DNA of 62,629 nt from Candidatus Coproplasma stercoravium (GTDB lineage Bacteria; Bacillota; Clostridia; Christensenellales; Borkfalkiaceae): positions 1 to 62,629 of the forward strand of contig DVFR01000014.1 in assembly GCA_018713165.1 (NCBI GenBank). Direction: 5' to 3'. Shown in pieces: positions 7,406 to 16,363 of this stretch (positions are counted from its first letter, which is position 1; each line of letters begins with the position of its first letter). A program made the translations under genes and the position numbers. A model generated the notes under the pieces. It did not search any database. It was not told where the DNA came from and was given only the letters and a program-made list of their open reading frames with translations.

Positions 7406-7523
7406 AAAACCGTAAGCCTTAAAGAGAGCTTGCGGATTTTTTTTGCGAAATTTAAACCCTCCGGGCGGAAAGCGCAGCCGTATGTTTCCGCCGGGACGGG
7501 GCAATATAAAAACGGAGGTTATA

Positions 7524-10208
7524 ATGAAGGAGTACATGCAGTCCGCGCACGACGTTCTCTCCGAAAAGGGCGTAAATCCCGACAAGGGCCTTACCGCCGC
7601 CGAAGTGGAAGAGAGCCGCAAAGTGAACGGCGAAAACCAGTTCACGCGCGAAAAGCCCAAGTCTATCCTCAGAAGGATTTGGGAAGCCATCTGCGAGCCT
7701 ATGCTCATCATCCTGCTCGTAGCCCTCGCCATCACCATTGCCGTGCAGATTGTAAACGTGGTTATGGGCGGCGAATTCGACTGGATAGAGTGCGTCGGCA
7801 TAGTCGTCGCGATAGTCATCTCCGTCGCCATATCGGTGGTGATGGAACACAGGAGCGCCAAGGCGTTCGAAGCGCTTGCGCGCATGGGCGAGGATACGCT
7901 GGTTAAGGTCATCCGCGACGGCGACGTCAAGATGATACCGCAGAAAGAAGTCGTCGTGGGCGATATCCTCTGCGTGGAAACGGGCGCAAAACTGCCCGCC
8001 GACGGCAGGCTGATTGAGAGCACTCAGCTCATGTCGGACGAGAGCGCCCTCACCGGCGAGAGCATGGCCGTTCACAAGGACGCGTCCTTCGTGTGCGCGG
8101 CGGAGAACACGCCCGTCGCCGAAAGGCACAACATGCTCTATTCGGGCTGCTTTATAACGGGCGGCTCGGGCAAGGCGGTGGTCACGGGCGTCGGCGACAA
8201 TACCGAGTTCGGCAAGATTGCGCGCGAACTCACCAACCAGGACAAGTCGAGCACGCCCCTGCAGGAAAAGCTCGCCAAGCTCGGCAAGCTCATAACGCTG
8301 ATAGGCGCCGTTGCGGCCGCACTCATATTTATAATCCAGATTATAGAGCTGGCGGTTGCGGGCTTCCCCGCCGACGGAGGCGAAATTTTCCGCGAAATTT
8401 CCGCCGCGTTCATCGACAGCATCGTCCTCATAGTTGCGGCCGTGCCCGAGGGACTTCCCACGATAGTCGCGGTAACTCTGGCCATAAATATCATAAAGAT
8501 GTCGAAGCAGAACGCGCTCGTCAAAAAACTCGTCGCGTGCGAAACGGTCGGCTGCATAAACGTCATCTGCTCCGACAAGACGGGCACGCTCACCGAGAAC
8601 AGAATGACGGTAACCGACGTTCAGCTCGGCAACACTCATCTTGCTCCCTCGGAGGTGCCCTCCGACTGCGCGATGATGACAAACTTCTGCGTAAACTCCA
8701 CGGCAGACGTGCATTTCGGCGGCAATACGCCCGAATTTATCGGCAACCCCACCGAGTGCGCAATGCTCGTTGCGGCGCACAAGTCGGGCGTCGAATACGC
8801 GTCAGTGAGAAACGGGTTCAGGCAGATACACCGCTATCCGTTCTCTTCGGAGACCAAAAACATGACCACCGTCGTCGACGACATGGGCGAGGCCGTGGCA
8901 TATACCAAGGGCAGCCCCGAAAAGATAATCGCGATGTGCGACATGGCTCCCGAGGACAAAAAGGCGGCGGAGGAGGCAATCGCCTCATACCAGGCCCAGG
9001 CCGGCAGGGTAATAGGTTTTGCCCACCGCAAGCTCGAAAGGGTATATAACTTCACCGACGAGCGCGCGCTCGTCGAAAGCCATATGATTTTCGACGGCTT
9101 CGTCGTAATTTCCGACCCTCTCCGCGCCGACGTGTTTGCGGCGGTTGAGCGCTGCCGCCATGCAGGCATCGACATCAAGATGCTCACGGGCGACAACATC
9201 ATCACCGCCAAGGCCATAGCTACCCAGCTCGGCATACTCGACGACGAGCACATAGCCGTCGAGGCCAAGGACGTGGAGGACCTCTCCGACGAGGAGTTCT
9301 CCGAGATTATCAAAAAGATTCGCGTAATCGCGCGCTCCACGCCCGTTATAAAGATGCGCGTCGTAAAGGCGCTCAAAGCGCAGGGCAACGTAGTTGCGGT
9401 AACGGGCGACGGCATAAACGACGCTCCCGCGATAAAGAATGCCGACGTCGGCGTCGCGATGGGCATAACGGGCACGGAAGTTTCCAAAGAGGCGAGCGAT
9501 ATCGTGCTTCTGGACGACTCGTTCTCCACAATCGTCACGGCCGTGCAGTGGGGCAGGGGAATTTACGAAAATTTCCAGCGCTTCATTCAGTTCCAGCTCA
9601 CCGTAAACCTCTCGTCGGTGCTCATCGTGTTCATCTGCGTCGTTCTCAACATCGGCAACCCCTTCACCGCGATACAGATGTTGTGGATAAACCTCATAAT
9701 GGACGGCCCTCCCGCCGTAACGCTCGGTCTCGAACCCATGCGCAACGGACTTATGGACCGCAGTCCCACGCCGAGAAATTCGAGCATAGTTTCCAAGGAT
9801 ATGCTCTCGCGCATAATAGTAAACGGCCTGTTTATGACGCTGATAGTCATCCTTCAGGTAGAGTTCAACTTCCTTGCGATAGAGGCGGGGCACGAGAGCA
9901 CGGCAATATTCACGCTCTTCGTTCTGTTCCAGCTCTTCAACGCGTTCAACGCGAGGGAGCTCGGCAATAACAGCATATTCAAAAACTTCCTGCACAACCA
10001 CATAATGCTCGCCGTATTTGCGGGAACCTTTGTTTTGCAGGTAATAATCACCCAGTTCGGCGGCGACGTGTTCGACACCAACGGACTCAACATAATCGAC
10101 TGGCTCAAAGTGTTCGCCATGGCGCTTTCGATAATAGCTCTTTCCGAGATTGTAAAGCTTGTCCGCAAGCTTGTATCCAAAACCATGGCAAAGCGCAAAG
10201 CGGCTTAA
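7524..10208 (+). CDS. P-type cation-transporting ATPase (P2A type, probable Mn2+/Ca2+ exporter)
   Basis: ATP-driven cation pump of the plasma membrane (894 aa from ATG 7524, which has CGGAGG upstream). TGES of the actuator domain begins at residue 177. The phosphorylated Asp of DKTGTLT is residue 351. PEGLP in helix M4 and the N...D of M6 (LWINLIMDGPP) are metal-site motifs of the Ca2+/Mn2+ P2A group, and TGDGINDAP is at about 627. The Mn-sensing riboswitch in its leader argues for manganese efflux. Alternatives are Ca2+ export or dual specificity. A perfect hairpin terminator follows. Confidence 0.92.
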   Translation: MKEYMQSAHDVLSEKGVNPDKGLTAAEVEESRKVNGENQFTREKPKSILRRIWEAICEPMLIILLVALAITIAVQIVNVVMGGEFDWIECVGIVVAIVISVAISVVMEHRSAKAFEALARMGEDTLVKVIRDGDVKMIPQKEVVVGDILCVETGAKLPADGRLIESTQLMSDESALTGESMAVHKDASFVCAAENTPVAERHNMLYSGCFITGGSGKAVVTGVGDNTEFGKIARELTNQDKSSTPLQEKLAKLGKLITLIGAVAAALIFIIQIIELAVAGFPADGGEIFREISAAFIDSIVLIVAAVPEGLPTIVAVTLAINIIKMSKQNALVKKLVACETVGCINVICSDKTGTLTENRMTVTDVQLGNTHLAPSEVPSDCAMMTNFCVNSTADVHFGGNTPEFIGNPTECAMLVAAHKSGVEYASVRNGFRQIHRYPFSSETKNMTTVVDDMGEAVAYTKGSPEKIIAMCDMAPEDKKAAEEAIASYQAQAGRVIGFAHRKLERVYNFTDERALVESHMIFDGFVVISDPLRADVFAAVERCRHAGIDIKMLTGDNIITAKAIATQLGILDDEHIAVEAKDVEDLSDEEFSEIIKKIRVIARSTPVIKMRVVKALKAQGNVVAVTGDGINDAPAIKNADVGVAMGITGTEVSKEASDIVLLDDSFSTIVTAVQWGRGIYENFQRFIQFQLTVNLSSVLIVFICVVLNIGNPFTAIQMLWINLIMDGPPAVTLGLEPMRNGLMDRSPTPRNSSIVSKDMLSRIIVNGLFMTLIVILQVEFNFLAIEAGHESTAIFTLFVLFQLFNAFNARELGNNSIFKNFLHNHIMLAVFAGTFVLQVIITQFGGDVFDTNGLNIIDWLKVFAMALSIIALSEIVKLVRKLVSKTMAKRKAA

Positions 10209-10241
10209 AATACCGTTTTTTCGGCGCAGCCTGTTTTGTTT

Positions 10242-10288
10242 GAAAAAGCGGTTGCCCGCGGCATATGCCGCGGGCAACCGCTTTTTTT
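10242..10288. terminator. Strong intrinsic terminator
   Basis: A near-perfect ~20-bp palindrome centred on GCATATGC, with A-run before and TTTTTTT after; works in both directions. Confidence 0.85.
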
Positions 10289-10371
10289 GTTTTTCGGCGC
10301 AATATAATTTTTACCGCCCGTGCGGACGCATCGATTTGCTCACTTTTCAGTATTATTTTCTTTATAGTGTA

Positions 10372-10400
10372 TTGACAGCCCCTGCAGAGGGCGGTATAAT
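10372..10400 (+). promoter_or_regulatory. Sigma-A promoter of bcp
   Basis: TTGACA (10372-10377), 17 bases, TATAAT (10395-10400). Confidence 0.88.
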
Positions 10401-10434
10401 CTTTGTGGAATATATTTAAAGGAGGCGGCGTTTT

Positions 10435-10902
10435 ATGCTCGCTGTCGGAGAAAAAGCACCTGCTTTCACCCTTTCGGACGATTGCGGCGGGAGCTGTTCG
10501 CTCGCGGATTTCGCAGGCAAAACCCTCGTTTTATACTTCTATCCCAAAGACAGTACCCCCGGCTGCACCCGCCAGGCGTGCGCATTCGGAGCGCTGTACG
10601 GGCAGTTTAAAGCGGCGGGCGCCGAAGTCGTCGGCATAAGCAAAGATTCCGCGGCTTCGCACGCAAAATTCAGGGGAAAGAACTCCCTGCCCTTTATCCT
10701 TCTCTCCGACCCCGATAAGTCGGTACACGAAGCATACGGGGCAATCGGCGAAAAAAAGCTCTACGGCAAGGTGACCGTCGGCACCATACGCACGACCTAT
10801 GTTATAGACGGCGACGGCAATATCGTCTATGCAAAGGCCGGGGTGTCGCCCGATAGCAATCCCGCGGAGGTTCTGGAATTTTTAAAAACCCGCTTCTATT
10901 AA
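10435..10902 (+). CDS. bcp: Thioredoxin-dependent peroxiredoxin, Bcp/PrxQ type
   Basis: Thiol peroxidase reducing H2O2 and organic hydroperoxides in the cytoplasm. The peroxidatic Cys is at residue 44 in PKDSTPGCTRQAC, and the resolving Cys is five residues later (49), the BCP/PrxQ arrangement. The 155-aa length is standard. The start ATG has AAGGAGG. It is preceded by its own promoter and followed 75 bases later by an unrelated GH4 gene with its own ribosome binding site. Confidence 0.93.
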   Translation: MLAVGEKAPAFTLSDDCGGSCSLADFAGKTLVLYFYPKDSTPGCTRQACAFGALYGQFKAAGAEVVGISKDSAASHAKFRGKNSLPFILLSDPDKSVHEAYGAIGEKKLYGKVTVGTIRTTYVIDGDGNIVYAKAGVSPDSNPAEVLEFLKTRFY

Positions 10903-10977
10903 GTTTATAATTGCATTGCATGCTCAATTCACGCGGCAATATGCCGCAATTAACGATATTTTATAAGGCGGAAAATC

Positions 10978-12372
10978 ATGGCTAAAAACATAAAAATCGC
11001 CTATATAGGCGGCGGCTCGAAAATGTGGGCGAGGGTGTTCATGTCTGACCTCGCGGTGGCGGAGGGGCTCTCGGGCGAGATTGCCCTCTACGACATAGAT
11101 ATCCCCGCTGCGCAGCGCAACGCGGCAATCGGCGGCTACATAAATGCCGACCCGGCAACAAATTCAAAGTTCGATTACAAGGTATATTCCGAAATTGACG
11201 GCGCGCTCGAAGGCGCCGACTTCGTCGTCATATCCATTCTGCCCGGCACGTTCAAAGAGATGCGCTCTGACGTGCACGCGCCCGAAAAATACGGTATCTG
11301 GCAGTCTGTCGGCGACACGGCCGGCCCCGGCGGCGTGCTCCGCGCCATGCGCACCGTGCCCATTTACGAGGGCTTTGCGCGCAAAATTAAGGAGATATGC
11401 CCCGACGCTTGGGTTATAAACTTCACCAACCCCATGAGCATATGCGTAAAAACGCTTTACGACGTTTTCCCGCAGATAAAAGCTTTCGGCTGCTGCCACG
11501 AGGTTTTCCACGCGCAGGAACTGCTGTGCTGTGCGCTCAAAGAGCTTAAGGGGCTCAACGTCGGGCGCAATGAAATATATACCGATGCCTGCGGCGTCAA
11601 CCACTTTACGTGGATAACCGAGGCGCGGTATAAAGATTACGACCTTCTCGCGCTGCTTCCCGAATTTGAAGAGAAGTTCTACGAAGAGGGGTACTGCGAG
11701 CAGATAGGCCACGGCAGGTTCGACTTTCTGACCGACCCGTTCTGCTACGGCAACAAGCTCAAGCTTGACCTCTTCAACAAATACGGCGCGCTCGCCGCCG
11801 CGGGGGACAGGCACCTCGCGGAGTTCATGCCCTCGGGCTGGTATTTAAAAGACCCCGAAACGGTTAAGAGCTGGCTTTTCAACCTCACCACGGTCGACTA
11901 CCGCGAAAAACAGCAGGCGGAGCGCGTTTCTGAGACGATTGAGATGGCGGAGGGCAGAAAAAAATTCCCCGTCGTCAAGTCGCAGGAAGAGGCCGTCGAA
12001 CTGATGAAGGCCATAATGGGCTTCGAAACGGTCGTTTCCAACGTAAACATGCCCAACGTCGGGCAGATGCCTCAGATGCCCCTCGGCTCCATTGTCGAAA
12101 CCAACTGCGTGTTCTCCAACGGACAGGTCAGGCCCGTCACGGCAAAGCCGCTGCCCGCGGCGGTGTGCAACATGGTTCACCGCGCGTGCATGAATATCGA
12201 CGTCTGCTACGAGGGCATAAAGGAGCGCGATTTGAACAAGATTTATCTCTCGTTCGCAAACCAGGCTCTCTGCGACGGGCTCTCCATGGACGAAAGCCGC
12301 GCGCTGTTTAAAGAGATGTGTCTGAACACGCGGGAATACCTCGACGAGTATTTCGAGCTGTCAAAACTTTAA
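10978..12372 (+). CDS. Glycoside hydrolase family 4 (alpha-glucosidase/alpha-galactosidase type)
   Basis: NAD+- and metal-dependent glycosidase that works by a redox/elimination mechanism. The Rossmann motif AYIGGGSKMWAR is at the N-terminus, INFTNPMSI carries the sugar-binding Asn, and FGCCHEVFHAQ holds the conserved metal-binding Cys/His pair. The length of 464 aa fits GH4. A GGCGG site precedes the ATG. No sugar transporter or phosphotransferase gene is adjacent, so whether the substrate is phosphorylated cannot be told. It could be a 6-phospho-glycosidase; the general family is secure. Confidence 0.9.
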   Translation: MAKNIKIAYIGGGSKMWARVFMSDLAVAEGLSGEIALYDIDIPAAQRNAAIGGYINADPATNSKFDYKVYSEIDGALEGADFVVISILPGTFKEMRSDVHAPEKYGIWQSVGDTAGPGGVLRAMRTVPIYEGFARKIKEICPDAWVINFTNPMSICVKTLYDVFPQIKAFGCCHEVFHAQELLCCALKELKGLNVGRNEIYTDACGVNHFTWITEARYKDYDLLALLPEFEEKFYEEGYCEQIGHGRFDFLTDPFCYGNKLKLDLFNKYGALAAAGDRHLAEFMPSGWYLKDPETVKSWLFNLTTVDYREKQQAERVSETIEMAEGRKKFPVVKSQEEAVELMKAIMGFETVVSNVNMPNVGQMPQMPLGSIVETNCVFSNGQVRPVTAKPLPAAVCNMVHRACMNIDVCYEGIKERDLNKIYLSFANQALCDGLSMDESRALFKEMCLNTREYLDEYFELSKL

Positions 12373-12376
12373 AATA

Positions 12377-12485
12377 AAAGCGGCGGGCGTTGTTTCCGCC
12401 GCTTTAAATATCAAAAGGGCGGCACATATGCCGCAAATAACGCAAAAATGAGCGGCTCCGCGAAAATTTTTTCGCGGAGCCGCTT
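12377..12485. terminator. Two terminators between convergent genes
   Basis: Inverted repeats at 12377-12405 (AAAGCGGCGG...CCGCCGCTTT) and 12451-12485 (AGCGGCTCCGCG...CGCGGAGCCGCT) separate the GH4 gene from the minus-strand gene that ends at 12555. Confidence 0.75.
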
Positions 12486-12554
12486 CTTCTGGAGGAGAAT
12501 GAAAAAATTAAAGTATGAAAATGCTGCTTTGAAATAAAACGCACTGCCTGAATT

Positions 12555-13256
12555 TTACCATGCGACCGACCAGTATTCCGGAGCGCTGCCCGTTACGAAC
12601 ATTATAACTATCGTGGCTATAAAGTCGAGCACGATGGCAATTCCGAGCGTGCAGTCGACGATAGTCGCCGCCTTCGTGCCCATCTTCATGATAAGGCGCA
12701 TCATCGGTTTAAATGCGAACGCCATTAAAAGATACACGCCGCCGCCGTATAAAAGGGTGGTAATTATGCTCGTGTAGCGCGTGATATGCGTGGGTATGTT
12801 GCTGTAATCCCATAAAATCACGCCGGCAAATTCTTCGTATATCGTGCCGACGGCAATTTCGCCGCCCAAAATGAACACGAATATCACAGCGAAATATATA
12901 ACGTGCGAGAGCACTCTTTTAAGCGGCGTTTTTTCTTTGAAAATTCTTATGTTGAAGAATCTCAGCTCGTCGGGCGTGCCCATAAACACATAAACGGCGA
13001 GCAGCGCTATTCCGTACGCAAACAAAAACGGAAGTATCTGGTGGCGGCAGTCGAATATGTGCTGAACGGCCATTCTGCCTATGTTTTCGGCGCAGAAACC
13101 GAAGAATGCGAAAACTATCATTCCCACGAAAAAGTACCGGATGTCGTAGCCGAAGATGGTCGGCGGCTTTCTCTTCGCCTTCGCGCCGGCTTTGCTTTCA
13201 GGCTCTTCATTGCAGAGCATCTCCGCGTCCTCCGCCGCAACGCCCGTATGTTCCAT
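12555..13256 (-). CDS. Putative ABC-transporter permease-like membrane protein (CmpB/DUF1113-like)
   Basis: An integral membrane protein of 233 aa with about six hydrophobic helices after a ~35-residue polar N-terminus. FGFCAENIGRM early, then ILWDYSNIP in the middle, resemble the ABC_trans_CmpB family of clostridial membrane proteins of unknown function. The name is historical and transport has not been shown. The ATG at 13256 has AAGGAGAG. It is transcribed alone on the minus strand; only weak promoter matches were seen upstream. Family call moderate, function unknown. Confidence 0.7.
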   Translation of the reverse strand: MEHTGVAAEDAEMLCNEEPESKAGAKAKRKPPTIFGYDIRYFFVGMIVFAFFGFCAENIGRMAVQHIFDCRHQILPFLFAYGIALLAVYVFMGTPDELRFFNIRIFKEKTPLKRVLSHVIYFAVIFVFILGGEIAVGTIYEEFAGVILWDYSNIPTHITRYTSIITTLLYGGGVYLLMAFAFKPMMRLIMKMGTKAATIVDCTLGIAIVLDFIATIVIMFVTGSAPEYWSVAW

Positions 13257-13624
13257 AAAAAATCTCTCCTTTTTTTACGTTACGCTTAAAATATACAGCC
13301 CGTCTATAAAATGATTATAAAGCTTTTATAAATCCAATATAAACTGTCTGCAGATTCTGCATTATTTTCTGTTTTCTTTCCCTTTTATTTTATTGCCCTG
13401 CCGTTAAAATTTAATTTTAAAATGTAAGTATTTTGTAAATCTGCGCCTGCGGGGCGCGCTGACGGGAGTTGACAAAGACGTTTAATCGGATTAGTCCTGT
13501 CATTCCCGCCGGGCGTGAGCGGGTGGAGAAATCCGCCGTTGACAACTTCGCCCGAAGGTTATATAATCATATATATTCATTTTATCGTATTGCGGCGTTT
13601 TTTTGCGCCGTTTAAGGGAATGCC
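13257..13624. other. Divergent intergenic region upstream of glpK
   Basis: AT-rich control region. A degenerate copy of the GTCATT...GGAGAAATCC repeat (R4) lies at 13499-13535, next to the glpK promoter. No gene is seen. Confidence 0.6.
13539..13567 (+). promoter_or_regulatory. Sigma-A promoter of glpK
   Basis: TTGACA (13539-13544), 17 bases, TATAAT (13562-13567). Confidence 0.88.
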
Positions 13625-15100
13625 ATGAAATACGTAATCGCCCTCGACCAGGGCACAACCAGCACGCGCGCCGTGCTCTTCGATAAAGCGGGGAGAATAG
13701 CGTCGTCGTTCGGGCGCGAAATTCCGCAGATATATCCCGCGCCGGGGCTCGTCGAGCACGACCCCGAGGAACTGTTTTTCTCTTCACTGCGCTCCGTGCA
13801 GCGCGCGATGGAGATTGCGGGTGCGAAGGCGTGCGATATCGCCGCCATCGGCATAACCAACCAGCGCGAAACCACGCTCGTGTGGGACAGGGCGACGGGT
13901 AAGCCCGTATGCAACGCCATAGTATGGCAGTGCCGCCGCACGGCGGAGCGCTGCTCCGAACTTGCGCGCGACGGCTATACTCCGCTTATCCGCAAAAAGA
14001 CGGGGCTCATTCCCGACCCCTATTTTTCGGCGACCAAACTCGAATGGGTTCTGAATAATATCGCGGGCGCAAGGGAGTGCGCGGAGAGGGGAGAACTGCT
14101 GTTCGGCACGGTGGATACATATCTTATATGGCGGCTGACGGGCGGCAGGGTGTTCGCCACCGACTACACCAACGCCGCGCGCACGATGCTCTTCAACATT
14201 CACACGCTCGGGTGGGACGAAGAACTTTTAAAACTCTTCGGCGTGCCCCGCGCGATGCTGCCAGAGGTAAAGCCATGCGGCGGCGACTTCGGCTTTACCG
14301 ACAGCGAATTTTTCGGCGGGGAAATACCGATACGCGGCGTCGCGGGCGACCAGCAGGCCGCGCTCTTCGGGCATCTGTGCGAAGCTCCCGGCGACGCGAA
14401 AAATACTTACGGCACGGGCTGCTTTCTTCTGATGAACTCGGGCGAAGTCTGCCCCGAGGCCGACGGTCTTTTAACCACGCTCGCGGCGTGCGTTTCCGGA
14501 AAACCGCAATACGCGCTCGAGGGGTCGGTGTTCATAGGCGGCGCCGCCGTGCAGTGGCTGCGCGACGGGCTGGGCATAATTTCCTCCGCCGCCGAAACGG
14601 AGGAACTCGCGGAGAGGGTTAAAGACAGCGCGAATCTCTATTTCGTCCCCGCTTTCAACGGGCTGGGCGCGCCCTATTGGGACGGCTCGGCGTGCGGAAT
14701 ACTCAGCGGTATAACGCGCGGTGCGAGGAGGGAACACATAGTCCGCGCCGTGCTCGAGGGCATCGCGTACCGCGTGAACGACGTGCTCCGCGCCATGGAG
14801 AGGGCCTCGGGCGTGCAGATTACCCGCCTCGCCGTAGACGGCGGCGCGAGCGCCAACGATTTTTTAATGCGTTTCCAGGCAGACATCTCCGGTTGTGCCG
14901 TCGTGCGGCCTGCTATAACCGAGGCGACTTCCCTGGGCGCGGCGTATATCGCGGGGCTTTCGTGCGGGTTCTGGAAGGATATGGGCGAGGTTCGCGGCTG
15001 CAAGGATATCGAAAAAACTTTCGTCCCCGAAATGACGGAAGCTGAGCGCGCAGGCAAGCTCGAAGGCTGGCGGCACGCCGTTAAAAAGGCGAGGGCGTAA
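13625..15100 (+). CDS. glpK: Glycerol kinase
   Basis: FGGY-family kinase that phosphorylates glycerol to sn-glycerol 3-phosphate with ATP. N-terminal ALDQGTTSTRAVLFD is the phosphate-binding loop. GITNQRETTLVWDRATGKPV and the IVWQCRRTA stretch are glycerol kinase signatures, and GVAGDQQAALFG, AYRVNDVL and DGGASANDFLMRFQAD follow in the C-terminal domain. The length is 491 aa against about 500 for the family. The start ATG follows AAGGGA. No facilitator (glpF) or glpD lies beside it, so glycerol may enter by another route. Confidence 0.95.
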   Translation: MKYVIALDQGTTSTRAVLFDKAGRIASSFGREIPQIYPAPGLVEHDPEELFFSSLRSVQRAMEIAGAKACDIAAIGITNQRETTLVWDRATGKPVCNAIVWQCRRTAERCSELARDGYTPLIRKKTGLIPDPYFSATKLEWVLNNIAGARECAERGELLFGTVDTYLIWRLTGGRVFATDYTNAARTMLFNIHTLGWDEELLKLFGVPRAMLPEVKPCGGDFGFTDSEFFGGEIPIRGVAGDQQAALFGHLCEAPGDAKNTYGTGCFLLMNSGEVCPEADGLLTTLAACVSGKPQYALEGSVFIGGAAVQWLRDGLGIISSAAETEELAERVKDSANLYFVPAFNGLGAPYWDGSACGILSGITRGARREHIVRAVLEGIAYRVNDVLRAMERASGVQITRLAVDGGASANDFLMRFQADISGCAVVRPAITEATSLGAAYIAGLSCGFWKDMGEVRGCKDIEKTFVPEMTEAERAGKLEGWRHAVKKARA

Positions 15101-15148
15101 CCCGCCGCGGGGCGTTATCTGCGGCATATATGCGGGGCAATTTAACGT

Positions 15149-15595
15149 ATGGAAGATAAAAAATATAAACTGGATTTTGAAATGGTGCCCGACAGTTGCT
15201 GGTATTCCAATCTGCGCAGCCTGCTCACAAAAGGGCAGTGGGATGCCGTCCGCAGAACCGTTTACGCCCGCGCGGGCGGGAAATGCATGGTGTGCGGCGC
15301 ACCCTGCAAGCGCCCGGACGCGCACGAGCAGTGGGAGTACGACGAGGGGAACGCAGTTCAGCGTTTAAAGGGCATAATCGCCGTGTGCCCCGCCTGTCAT
15401 GCGGTAATTCATATAGGCAGAACCTCTTTAAAGGGCGATATCCGCGCGGCGGAGGAGCACTTCATGAAGGTAAACGGCTGCACGTATGCCGAATACCGCG
15501 CCGCGCTCGGAGAGGCAAACAGGGCCCATATCCGCCGCAATAAGGTTCCCGAATGGAAGCTCGATATTTCTGCCCTGATAAATTATATAAAATAA
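15149..15595 (+). CDS. HNH-type zinc-finger endonuclease-like protein
   Basis: A 148-aa protein with a compact HNH/zinc pattern: CMVCGAPC, then DAHEQWEYD and CPACHAVIHIGR. Conserved N-terminal VPDSCWYSNLRS is shared by a group of small bacterial HNH proteins as I remember them. The fold suggests a metal-dependent nucleic-acid cleaving or binding enzyme, but no substrate is known and no restriction or phage gene is nearby. The ATG at 15149 has only a weak Shine-Dalgarno (GGGGCAA), and the gene starts 49 bases after glpK, so read-through from the glpK promoter is likely. Confidence 0.75.
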   Translation: MEDKKYKLDFEMVPDSCWYSNLRSLLTKGQWDAVRRTVYARAGGKCMVCGAPCKRPDAHEQWEYDEGNAVQRLKGIIAVCPACHAVIHIGRTSLKGDIRAAEEHFMKVNGCTYAEYRAALGEANRAHIRRNKVPEWKLDISALINYIK

Positions 15596-15614
15596 AAAAT
15601 TAATATTTTTCTGT

Positions 15615-15647
15615 GCGGCGCGCAATTTTTGTGCGCCGCTTTTTTTA
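15615..15647 (+). terminator. Intrinsic terminator
   Basis: A GCGGCGC...GCGCCGC stem followed by TTTTTTT, after the HNH gene. Confidence 0.85.
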
Positions 15648-16047
15648 TCGTTATTTTTGCCATATATGCCGCTGTTTTATGGGTAATGCGCACTCTTTTG
15701 CCGTCTTTTTAAATTTAAATGCAAAAAAATTATATTTTTATTTTTAATATTTTTTGCACGGAATTATTTAATATTTCTGCGCCCCGCGCATACTGCTTGT
15801 GGGCCTCTTGTCCGCAGTCGGTTTTGCTCTTCTTCCGCGCGGTTCTTCCTCCGCGCCTCGCGCTGCGGGGCATGCGTCTGCTGTTTTTTCTGCGTTCAGC
15901 CCTTTGTGTAAAATTAACATTTGTGTGCGGCGCGGTTATCCCCAATGTGTAAAAAGTTTTCAACAATTACGCCGTTTCAGCCGTTTATGCGTCCGTTTCC
16001 GCCGCAAAGTCCGTTTTTGTGCGTTTTGCGCTCTGTTCCAAAAAAAC

Positions 16048-16063
16048 ATACTACATATTGTGC
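16048..16063 (+). promoter_or_regulatory. NrdR-box-like site 1
   Basis: Matches 13 of 16 positions of the NrdR consensus acaCwAtATaTwGtgt as I recall it. It sits 32 bases before site 2. Confidence 0.6.
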
Positions 16064-16071
16064 CTGTCGGC

Positions 16072-16100
16072 TTGACTTTGTACAATATATAATTTATACT
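16072..16100 (+). promoter_or_regulatory. Upstream nrdD promoter (P1) with NrdR-box-like site 2 in its spacer
   Basis: TTGACT (16072-16077), 17 bases, TATACT (16095-16100). The spacer contains CAATATATAA (box at 16080-16095), so a bound repressor would block polymerase. Confidence 0.65.
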
Positions 16101-16179
16101 TAAATTCAGCGTCCGGGCGGCAGCGTCATGCCCGTTTTGTGCGCCGCAATCGGCTGCGGACGTTCCATAAATTTTTCTT

Positions 16180-16195
16180 ATACAAGATATTGTGT
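16180..16195 (+). promoter_or_regulatory. NrdR-box-like site 3
   Basis: ATACAAGATATTGTGT matches 14 of 16 consensus positions. It lies 32 bases before site 4. Confidence 0.7.
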
Positions 16196-16203
16196 TTTTA
16201 CTA

Positions 16204-16232
16204 TTGACAAACCACAATATATGTGTTATGAT
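16204..16232 (+). promoter_or_regulatory. Proximal nrdD promoter (P2) with NrdR-box-like site 4 in its spacer
   Basis: TTGACA (16204-16209), 17 bases, TATGAT (16227-16232). CCACAATATATGTGT (16212-16226) fills the spacer; it is one base short of the full consensus. Confidence 0.7.
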
Positions 16233-16363
16233 GTAAGTACTCGCCGAAGACAGGGGGAAGTTTTTGCGCTGCGGCGGGCTTAACGATTTTCGTTACTATT
16301 ATAAAATTAAGATATATTAGCAAACGCGACGGCGCGCGGAGGGCGCGCATTTAAGGAGGAATC

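Larger units (their letters stand above)
15648..16363. other. Long control region upstream of nrdD
   Basis: No convincing gene. The right half holds two promoter/operator modules (16048-16100 and 16180-16232). About 130 bases of leader follow the second promoter. The left half (15650-16040) shows nothing recognisable. Confidence 0.6.

Noticed and set aside
7452-8780. Long antisense ORFs opposite the P-type ATPase and other GC-rich genes
   Set aside because: Frame shadows caused by GC-rich third positions; no ribosome binding sites and no recognisable domains.
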